Source of the DNA: Acidobacteriota bacterium
GTDB lineage: Bacteria; Acidobacteriota; Terriglobia; UBA7540
DNA: 11,440 nt
Assembly (NCBI GenBank): GCA_021828245.1
Contig: JAKASC010000055.1
Span: 1 to 11,440, forward strand
Direction of reading: 5' to 3'
The stretch's first letter is position 1; the number at the start of each line of letters is the position of its first letter. Made by a program: the position numbers and the translations under genes. The notes under the pieces are model-generated. The model was not told the DNA's origin. It ran no database searches and saw nothing but the letters and a program-made list of their open reading frames with translations. This document shows, piece after piece, positions 7,422 to 11,440 of this stretch.

Positions 7422-8272
7422 GCCGCTTTTTCCGACCTCCGTTCTTCGCTCTCCCACAGGGCCACGAGGTCATCTACGCTCCAAAGCCTGTCGGTAACGC
7501 CAGCCGCCATCGCCGGTGTCGTCCGAAGTGTACGATGAATCTGGATGAAATTGTAAGCGAAATAATTCAACGCCACCGCTGCGAAGTGATTCTCTATTTT
7601 CCGTGAGAACCCGTTCGATAGCCGTGTGTACCGCCGCAAGTTTGTTCGTAGCGTGCAGTTGTGACGCTCTACGAAGGAAGTCGAGATGTGCTTCGGGTCA
7701 GGGTTGCCCATAACGCGTTTGCTTTCGCACGCCGCACACTTTGCGGGGCTATACCGAGTGTCTTCTTGTGTGGACTCGTACATTTTCACTAACATCGCAT
7801 AATCAACGTTTGCTCCGAACGCTCCCTCGATTGCCTCAACATAGCACTTTAGGCCATCGCTAGTGACCTGCACTCGGCCAGCAAGCCGGGAAGCGAGGTC
7901 ATCGACAAAGAACTTTGCAGTTTGCGCGTCGCGGTTTCCGAGCATGAATGATGGAACCAGCTTCGTTTCCGCGTCAATCGCGGCCCATAGCCAAATGTCT
8001 CCAGCGGCAGGATTCTTCGCTGCGACCTGCGGCGTGACATTCTTTTCTTTGCAATATACGAAGGCCCAAAGTTCATCGAGCTGGAGCCTACGGCATTTCA
8101 GGCCACGAAATACGCGGTCTTGGTAATCCGCGCACACCATTCCGACTTCGAAGAGAAGGCGCATCACGGTTTTCTTGGCGACGCCGGTGATGCGGACAGT
8201 CGAGCGAATTGAACAGCCCTCGATTAGGCAACTGATAACATTGGCTCGTGTTTTGGAGTCTAGTTTATTCAT
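7418..8272 (-). CDS. IS1-family DDE transposase (single uninterrupted ORF)
   Basis: This 284-residue transposase has an N-terminal helix-turn-helix (about 11-45, SIRSTVRITGVAKKTVMRLL) and a DDE core: D66 in QLDELWAFVYCK, D139 in VTSDGLKCY and E202 in SFVERHNCTLR. GDIWLWAAIDAETKLVPS lies between the first two. The C-terminal RRYTRLSNGFSRKIENHFAAVALNYFAYNF and TPAMAAGVTDRLW blocks are typical of environmental proteins annotated as IS1 family transposase. Unlike classical IS1, which makes its transposase by frameshifting between insA and insB and has an N-terminal zinc finger, this is one frame without that finger. I chose ATG 8272: a promoter (TTGACA/CATACT) lies inside a possible upstream extension to 8332, so translation should begin after it. 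The stop overlaps the methylase start (ATGA). All three catalytic residues are present and nothing suggests decay. Confidence 0.92.
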   Translation of the reverse strand: MNKLDSKTRANVISCLIEGCSIRSTVRITGVAKKTVMRLLFEVGMVCADYQDRVFRGLKCRRLQLDELWAFVYCKEKNVTPQVAAKNPAAGDIWLWAAIDAETKLVPSFMLGNRDAQTAKFFVDDLASRLAGRVQVTSDGLKCYVEAIEGAFGANVDYAMLVKMYESTQEDTRYSPAKCAACESKRVMGNPDPKHISTSFVERHNCTLRTNLRRYTRLSNGFSRKIENHFAAVALNYFAYNFIQIHRTLRTTPAMAAGVTDRLWSVDDLVALWESEERRSEKAA

Positions 8273-8278
8273 GGCTGT

Positions 8279-8307
8279 AGTATGCCAAACCGCTTTAGCA
8301 TTGTCAA
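8279..8307 (-). promoter_or_regulatory. Promoter of the transposase-MTase-REase operon, leaderless type
   Basis: On the minus strand TTGACA (8307-8302), a 17-nt spacer and CATACT (8284-8279) are followed after only 6 nt by the transposase ATG (8272). Transcription would start at or next to the start codon, and there is no Shine-Dalgarno sequence. The -10 lies in TGGCATACT, also found at the same place before the small basic gene (9590-9617). Confidence 0.55.
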
Positions 8308-8393
8308 GTGTTTTTTCGAATAAGCAAAACAAAGCGGCACTGCCAAAAAAGTGCTTGCAATCCAGTCTCAGGTGTGATTTTATTAGATTGGTG

Positions 8394-8445
8394 CTGGCAG
8401 GCCGGGGGAACTTTTCGATGGTTTCCCGGCCTGACCAGATGCCAG
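8394..8445 (+). ncRNA. Strong nested hairpin between the divergent transposon genes
   Basis: CAGGCCGGG (8398-8406) pairs perfectly with CCCGGCCTG (8425-8433), and the flanking CTGGCA (8394-8399) is complementary to TGCCAG (8440-8445). These give a compact nested structure around a loop containing CTTTTCGATG. A second GC-rich hairpin, GGGGG...CCCCC, follows at about 8490-8511. The structure lies 125 bp or more upstream of the HARE-HTH gene, so it may be part of its leader, a small RNA, or a transposase-binding or barrier element. Transcription is not shown. Confidence 0.3.
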
Positions 8446-8511
8446 AAAGCGAGGGTAGCGATGAGATAAGCGCCGCCCGTCGAGGGCGAGGGGGTGGGGA
8501 AACCTGCCCCC

Positions 8512-8540
8512 TTACAATCTCGCTCTTTTGTGTTTATAGC
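8512..8540 (+). promoter_or_regulatory. Candidate promoter of the HARE-HTH gene, with downstream RBS
   Basis: TTACAA (8512-8517), a 17-nt spacer and TATAGC (8535-8540) form a weak sigma-70-like promoter. AGGAG (8561-8565) lies 6 nt before ATG 8572, a normal ribosome binding site that decides this start. This contrasts with the leaderless layout of the two minus-strand transposon promoters. Confidence 0.35.
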
Positions 8541-8571
8541 ACAATTAGGCCGAGAAGCATAGGAGAAAAAG

Positions 8572-9342
8572 ATGGCCGAAAATGAGAATAAAATTTTTGA
8601 TTACGGCGCTGTGCTCGCCGATTTACAAGCAAAACGGGCCGCGCTGGACCAAGCTATCATCTCCCTCCAAGCTGCTGCGGCATCAGGTGCGCTCATTGCT
8701 GGCCCTGGAGAGGCAGCGTCAGCCCTGAATGGACTCGCTTCACTGGGAACCTATGGTGGGGATGTCCCCGTAGGTGCGTTTCTAGGAAAAAGCATTCCCG
8801 ACGCGGCTAAACTGTGCCTTCAAATAGTCAGGCGCAAGATGACAACGCGCGAGATCGCCGACGCTCTGAAGAAGGGGGGGATTGATAGCACCGCGAAAAC
8901 AAGTTTCAGTGCTATCGTGCATTCGGTCCTGACACGGGCCTCAAAATCAGACGTCGGCATCGTCAAATTTGACCGCTCACATTGGGGACTTGCGGAATGG
9001 ATGCCCCGCGGATTGCGTACAGGGCAAGGTAAAGTTGGGGCCGCGCGTCGGCGAAAGCCGAAATCTACGAAGTCGGGGGTTTCAAGCGAACGCAAGCCAG
9101 TTGCAGATGCGATGGCTAAGCTAGACGCGGAAGGTAGCGGACACCACCCAGGAAAGCTATCGGAGCGGGCCGTTGAATTTCTAAAGGCTCACCCAAGTGA
9201 AGAGTTCACGGCAAAGCAGCTTTCAGAACAATTTGGAATCCACAGCAAGGTCATCTCGATGACATTGGCTAAGCCAGTGAAGGATGGGAAGATAATGATG
9301 TCCGCCCCCTCAACCTATACAGCGGCTAAGTCTGCGCCCTAG
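8572..9342 (+). CDS. HARE-HTH plus winged-helix DNA-binding protein, transposon accessory
   Basis: This 256-residue cytoplasmic protein has three visible parts. Residues 10-35 (YGAVLADLQAKRAALDQAIISL) form a short coiled coil, probably for dimerisation. Residues about 74-145 (SIPDAAKLCLQIVRRKMTTREIADALKKGG through HWGLAEWMP) match the HARE-HTH pattern. That domain occurs in RNA polymerase delta, ASXL proteins and restriction endonucleases and has been proposed to read modified DNA or bridge protein and DNA. After a basic linker (about 150-180), residues 195-255 (LSERAVEFLKAHPSEEFTAKQLSEQFGIHSKVISMTL) form a second winged helix. AGGAG 6 nt before ATG 8572 fixes the start. It is divergent from the transposase operon and overlaps the convergent small gene by 17 bp. 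Likely roles are element-specific regulator, transposition accessory factor, or sensor of the MTase mark. The role is inference; the folds are reasonably clear. Confidence 0.75.
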   Translation: MAENENKIFDYGAVLADLQAKRAALDQAIISLQAAAASGALIAGPGEAASALNGLASLGTYGGDVPVGAFLGKSIPDAAKLCLQIVRRKMTTREIADALKKGGIDSTAKTSFSAIVHSVLTRASKSDVGIVKFDRSHWGLAEWMPRGLRTGQGKVGAARRRKPKSTKSGVSSERKPVADAMAKLDAEGSGHHPGKLSERAVEFLKAHPSEEFTAKQLSEQFGIHSKVISMTLAKPVKDGKIMMSAPSTYTAAKSAP

Positions 9343-9583
9343 CCCAGCGGGTCTTAGCGGCCTTAAGCGCAATCTCCTTTCGGCGCTCCTCTGTCATCGT
9401 TTCCAAACGCCGCTTGCCGCCGATCTTCCCGCCCTTCCTGCCCATCTCAGCCATGATGCGTGAAATCTCGGCTTGGTGGCTGTCCTCTTGGTTTGCCGCT
9501 TGCTCCGTTGACTCTCGAACTAATTGGTGCGCCAGCTGGTTAACGTCCCTCGGTCTCTTCCCCTTGCTTAATCGCTTTGGCAT
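9326..9583 (-). CDS. Small basic protein with GGK motif and conserved-type tail
   Basis: This 85-residue, strongly charged protein begins MPKRLSKGKRPRDVNQLAHQLV and ends MGRKGGKIGGKRRLETMTEERRKEIALKAAKTRWA. Short bacterial proteins combining a Pro-x-Asp-x-Asn-Gln-Leu-Ala start, a GG(K)xGGK centre and an ERRKEIAxKAAxxRW tail recur in many genomes, usually as hypothetical or KGG-like proteins. I know of no established function, though nucleic-acid binding is plausible from the basic composition. ATG 9583 is chosen because TTGACT/CATACT lies just upstream with CATACT 6 nt before the codon, and a palindrome covers the start. It converges with, and overlaps by 17 bp, the HARE-HTH gene. Its promoter lies within 35 bp of the right terminal repeat, so it belongs to the transposon. 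It might be a regulator, a DNA-architectural helper for transposition, or an antitoxin-like partner. None of these is shown. Confidence 0.7.
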   Translation of the reverse strand: MPKRLSKGKRPRDVNQLAHQLVRESTEQAANQEDSHQAEISRIMAEMGRKGGKIGGKRRLETMTEERRKEIALKAAKTRWARAQT

Positions 9584-9597
9584 ACACTAAGTATGCC
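9579..9597. promoter_or_regulatory. Palindromic operator candidate over the small-gene start
   Basis: GGCATAC-actaa-GTATGCC is a perfect 7+5+7 inverted repeat. It spans the start codon (9581-9583) and the -10 hexamer (9590-9595) of the small basic gene, an ideal place for autorepression. The half-site GGCATAC is also present at the -10 of the transposase operon (8280-8286), where the second arm is not conserved. Confidence 0.5.
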
Positions 9598-9617
9598 ACG
9601 CAATCGCAGGGAGTCAA
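9590..9617 (-). promoter_or_regulatory. Promoter of the small basic gene, leaderless type
   Basis: On the minus strand TTGACT (9617-9612), a 16-nt spacer and CATACT (9595-9590) are followed after 6 nt by ATG 9583. The layout is nearly identical to the transposase promoter, including the T-G-G before CATACT. No Shine-Dalgarno sequence is present, which predicts a leaderless transcript. Confidence 0.5.
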
Positions 9618-9625
9618 GACCGCGA

Positions 9626-9646
9626 ATTTTCAAAGTAGCCCACTAC
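9626..9646 (-). repeat. Right terminal inverted repeat of the transposon
   Basis: This is the exact reverse complement of 6140-6160. The next base outward (9647, C) gives an end reading GGTAGTGGG, while the left end reads AGTAGTGGG, so the outermost position is ambiguous. It lies 8 bp outside the -35 hexamer of the small basic gene. Confidence 0.88.
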
Positions 9647-9691
9647 CTGCAGCTTAGCCTCGCTTCGTTGGTTGCCGCTGCCTAGGATAGA

Positions 9692-10966
9692 ATGAATCAC
9701 GGGCGGCTGTCAGCATCAATCCGAGGGAAGTACGTGGACCATGAGAACCGAGAAAGCGGGCGTCGGCACGGCAAAGACATCGCAACGCAAGCGGACATCC
9801 GGGCGTTACTTATTCAATGCAAGCACGAGCTTCCCGCCATGCTGCACTGCCTTCGTCAAGCTGTCGAGATTGAATCGCCAACCCATTGCAAGCCCGCGGT
9901 AGATCGGCTGGCCCGTTTTTTTGGCCGCGAATTTCAGCGCCTCGGGGCTCGCGTTCGCCTGCTGCCGCATCCGACGGCCGGCTCGGCTGTCATCGCGGAA
10001 TTTAGCCGGCGCCGAGCCGCCTCCGCTCCGCTTCACTGCAAGCCGCTGCTGGTGCTGGGCCATCTCGATACGGTTTGGGATGTCGGCACGCTGCGGCGGA
10101 TGCCCTTCAGGATAGCTCGGGGCCGCGCTTATGGCCCGGGCATCCTGGACATGAAGTCCGGCCTGGTGTGCGGGCTTTGGGCCATGGCGGCGCTTAAGGC
10201 CACAGGGCTCGTGCCCTTCGTTCCTGTCCGCTTTTTCCTCAATACGGACGAGGAGACCGGCAGCCACGCTTTCCGCCGCGAAATGGAGCAGGAAGCTCGC
10301 CGCGCCCAAGCCGTGCTGGTTCTTGAGCCTGCCGCCGAGGGCGGCGCGCTCAAAACCTCGCGCAAAGGCGTTGGAGAGTTTCAGATAACCGTGCGCGGGC
10401 GCTCCGCCCACGCAGGCATCAATCCGCAGGCGGGCGTCAACGCCATTGTGGAGTTGGCAGGCCAAATTCTGCGGCTTCAAAAATTTGCCCAAGCCCATCC
10501 GGGCTTGACGTTGAATGTGGGCATCATCGAGGGCGGCACGCGAGTCAACGTGGTCCCCGAGCTGGCCGGCGCCCGCCTGGATGTGAGGATTCCCCGCCGC
10601 CGGGACGCTCGCCTCGTTGAGCATCAACTTCGGGCCCTTAAGCCGATTCATCCCGAAGCCCGCCTGGAAATTACCGGTGGTATCAATCGCCCACCCCTGG
10701 AACGTTCCATGAGCGCTGCCCTCTGGCAACAGACCCGACGCTTGGGGCGAGTGCTCGGCATGGAACTCAAAGAAGCTTCGACCGGAGGCGGCTCGGATGG
10801 CAACTTCACCGCGGCGCTCGGCGTGCCCACGCTCGACGGGCTGGGCGGCGTCGGGGATGGCGCGCACGCCCGTAATGAACACGTCATCATCGCCGAACTC
10901 CCCCGCCGCGCCGCCTTGCTCGCCGCGTTGCTCGCCGGCTTGGGCCGTCACCCGTCGGGGAAATGA
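9692..10966 (+). CDS. M20 family zinc carboxypeptidase, CPG2-like
   Basis: This 424-residue co-catalytic zinc peptidase resembles glutamate carboxypeptidase G2, which removes C-terminal glutamate from folates and peptides. The metal and catalytic residues stand in order: H124 (GHLDTVWD), bridging D153 (GILDMKSG), base E187 and ligand E188 (NTDEETGS), E212 (VLEPAAEGG) and H392 (GAHARNEH). Most are offset by a constant 12 from the numbering I recall for CPG2. The dimerisation domain lies at about 220-335 (KTSRKGVGEFQITVRGRSAHAG). No signal peptide is evident, so it is probably cytoplasmic. ATG 9692 has AGGA 4 nt upstream. An in-frame GTG at 9734 with GAGGG 6 nt upstream is a credible alternative that removes 14 residues of no family similarity. 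The gene starts 45 bp beyond the transposon end and would be about 73 bp from the divergent GH57 gene without it. The true substrate is unknown. Confidence 0.92.
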   Translation: MNHGRLSASIRGKYVDHENRESGRRHGKDIATQADIRALLIQCKHELPAMLHCLRQAVEIESPTHCKPAVDRLARFFGREFQRLGARVRLLPHPTAGSAVIAEFSRRRAASAPLHCKPLLVLGHLDTVWDVGTLRRMPFRIARGRAYGPGILDMKSGLVCGLWAMAALKATGLVPFVPVRFFLNTDEETGSHAFRREMEQEARRAQAVLVLEPAAEGGALKTSRKGVGEFQITVRGRSAHAGINPQAGVNAIVELAGQILRLQKFAQAHPGLTLNVGIIEGGTRVNVVPELAGARLDVRIPRRRDARLVEHQLRALKPIHPEARLEITGGINRPPLERSMSAALWQQTRRLGRVLGMELKEASTGGGSDGNFTAALGVPTLDGLGGVGDGAHARNEHVIIAELPRRAALLAALLAGLGRHPSGK

Positions 10967-11023
10967 CTCGAAAACTTATTGTGAACTCGGTTCGATTTGG
11001 GATGCGTCGTGAGCCCCACGCCC

Positions 11024-11104
11024 ATGAGTGTGGCGGCTCGGTGTTGCAGGGGAGGGGGAACGTTTGCAGGGTAGCCACCGAGCCGCCTCGGAAGCGCCAC
11101 TCAT
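11024..11104. repeat. Long interrupted inverted repeat downstream of the M20 gene
   Basis: GGCGGCTCGGTG (11032-11043) is perfectly complementary to CACCGAGCCGCC (11076-11087), and outside it ATGAGTG (11024-11030) pairs with CACTCAT (11098-11104). The 32-nt loop contains TTGCAGG twice. No T-run follows, so it is more like an extragenic palindromic element or structured RNA than a classical terminator, though it could end M20 transcription. Confidence 0.55.
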
Positions 11105-11180
11105 TTGATGACCTTAGCTTAGGTGCTTTGCGTTGCGGGGTCAGTGATTTCAATCACATGCCAAACAACATGGCTGGCTT

Positions 11181-11194
11181 GGGCTGGAAAGCCC
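11181..11194 (+). terminator. Weak hairpin GGGCT-ggaa-AGCCC
   Basis: A 5-bp stem with a 4-nt loop followed by GTTAAATCTAATAA could be a weak terminator for rightward transcription. The stem is short and the downstream T content low, so confidence is small. Confidence 0.2.
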
Positions 11195-11205
11195 GTTAAA
11201 TCTAA

Positions 11206-11239
11206 TAACTTATGTGTAATGAGTAAGTTACAACATTAC
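11206..11239. repeat. AT-rich overlapping inverted repeats
   Basis: TAACTTA (11206-11212) pairs with TAAGTTA (11224-11230), and overlapping it GTAATG (11216-11221) pairs with CATTAC (11234-11239). This AT-rich patch stands out from its GC-rich surroundings and could be an operator, a promoter region or an insertion-sequence end. Confidence 0.35.
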
Positions 11240-11391
11240 CCCAAATCCTGCCCACTCCTGACGGCCCCAGCCTCTCGCCCGGAATTCCATCATTCTCTAA
11301 CGGAACTTCCTTTCCTTTGCGGAGAGGATTTTCTGTTGAAGTGCTTGGAGTGAAATGAATTGTAGGTTCGGCAGCGGACTCCGCCGCCTGA

Positions 11392-11440
11392 CTACATGGC
11401 CGGAAGCGTGACGCCGAGGGCTTGGAGAATTTGTCGCTGG
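11392..11440 (-). CDS. C-terminal end of a minus-strand gene, possibly a transposase
   Basis: Read leftward from the window edge, 15 codons give QRQILQALGVTLPAM, then TAG at 11394-11392. The pattern Gln-Arg-x-Ile-Leu-x-Ala-Leu-Gly-Val-x-Leu-Pro resembles the extreme C-terminus of several insertion-sequence transposases (IS1634/IS4-type tails). Fifteen residues are too few for a firm family call, and chance cannot be excluded. If it is real, a second insertion sequence starts just beyond the right edge. Confidence 0.3.
   Translation of the reverse strand, partial: QRQILQALGVTLPAM

Larger units (their letters stand above)
8333..8571. other. Divergent regulatory spacer inside the transposon
   Basis: This 239-bp stretch separates the leftward transposase operon from the rightward HARE-HTH gene. 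It holds GCACT...AGTGC (8337-8354) beside the transposase promoter, the nested hairpin at 8394-8445, a G-run/C-run hairpin near 8490-8511, and a candidate rightward promoter at 8512-8540. No convincing coding frame is present. A frame running through it from the transposase antisense has no family resemblance. Confidence 0.5.
6140..9646. mobile_element. IS1-family cargo transposon carrying a restriction-modification module
   Basis: A 21-bp sequence at 6140-6160 is repeated exactly, inverted, at 9626-9646. Its 20-bp core is TAGTGGGCTACTTTGAAAAT. The ends enclose five genes: REase, MTase and IS1-type transposase on minus, a HARE-HTH protein on plus, and a small basic protein on minus. One transposase and one pair of ends indicate a single transposable unit rather than a composite of two IS copies. 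The right end read inward begins GGTAGTGGGCTACTT, loosely like known IS1 ends (GGTAATG...ACTT). Flanks CTTGCAG (6134-6140) and CCTGCAG (9646-9652) match at 6 of 7, a possible decayed target duplication. If so, the element is 6141-9645. By eye the interior is less GC-rich than the flanks. IS1 elements are usually about 0.7-1.2 kb, so this one is unusually large. Confidence 0.8.
10967..11391. other. Gene-poor stretch after the M20 gene
   Basis: Besides the long inverted repeat (11024-11104), the weak hairpin (11181-11194) and the AT-rich inverted repeats (11206-11239), I see no coding region. A 78-codon frame begins with an ATGA overlap at the M20 stop, but it runs through the inverted repeat and has no recognisable features. 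Confidence 0.5.

Noticed and set aside
7418..8272. Programmed frameshift as in classical IS1 insA/insB
   Set aside because: The transposase is one continuous frame with all three catalytic residues; no second frame is needed.
8273..8332. 20-residue N-terminal extension of the transposase
   Set aside because: The promoter hexamers lie inside it, so it is upstream of or at the transcription start.
8572..9583. Toxin-antitoxin pair formed by the HARE-HTH and small basic genes
   Set aside because: They are convergent rather than co-transcribed and neither resembles a known toxin, so I did not call it.
6140..9646. Composite transposon made of two IS copies
   Set aside because: Only one transposase and one pair of short terminal repeats are present; no IS-length repeat at either end.
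9806..10951. 381-codon open frame antisense to the M20 peptidase
   Set aside because: Shadow of the M20 coding strand, without recognisable domains.
10963..11199. 78-codon frame overlapping the M20 stop by ATGA
   Set aside because: It runs through the long inverted repeat, has no recognisable motif and no RBS.
1..11440. CRISPR arrays, tRNA or rRNA genes
   Set aside because: No regularly spaced direct repeats, no cloverleaf with a recognisable acceptor/T-arm, and no rRNA-like sequence was seen on either strand.

Overview
The window looks like a GC-rich chromosomal segment from an uncultured soil or sediment-type bacterium. Housekeeping genes surround a compact mobile element of about 3.5 kb. 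No ribosomal or taxonomic marker is present. A short-form adenosylhomocysteinase, a two-domain-tailed GH57 enzyme, hairpin-rich intergenic sequence and a HARE-HTH accessory protein would fit Acidobacteriota or Verrucomicrobiota, but that placement is only an impression.

Layout. (1) 3-809: 3' two thirds of ahcY, the adenosylhomocysteinase of the methyl cycle. (2) 934-3791: tldD and tldE (pmbA), the two subunits of the TldD/E zinc metalloprotease. (3) 3792-3952: hairpin-rich intergenic sequence between convergent genes. (4) 3953-6106 (minus): GH57 alpha-glucan enzyme of the 4-alpha-glucanotransferase type. (5) About 6140-9646: a mobile element with perfect 21-bp terminal inverted repeats. (6) 9692-10966: M20 zinc carboxypeptidase resembling CPG2. 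(7) 10967-11440: no convincing complete gene, two inverted-repeat structures, and the last codons of a minus-strand gene that runs off the right edge.

The mobile element is the main discovery candidate. Between its ends lie an IS1-type DDE transposase, a DPPY-class DNA methyltransferase and a PD-(D/E)XK nuclease. These three are on the minus strand in the order tnp-MTase-REase, joined by an ATGA overlap and a 46-bp overlap, so transposition and a restriction-modification pair appear to share one transcript. Divergent from them is a HARE-HTH plus winged-helix protein, and at the far end is a small basic GGK-motif protein. The REase stop codon lies inside the left terminal repeat. The transposase and the small basic gene share an unusual promoter layout: TTGACW, 16-17 nt, CATACT, 6 nt, ATG. 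This predicts leaderless mRNAs. A 7+5+7 palindrome containing the same half-site covers the start codon of the small gene.

The element sits between the divergent GH57 and M20 genes, which would be only about 73 bp apart without it. It ends 34 bp before the GH57 start and in the same orientation, so the restriction-modification operon may now read through into the GH57 gene. I call this a cargo-carrying IS1-family element with a mobile restriction-modification module. Sequence specificity, activity and taxonomic spread cannot be judged from this sequence alone.
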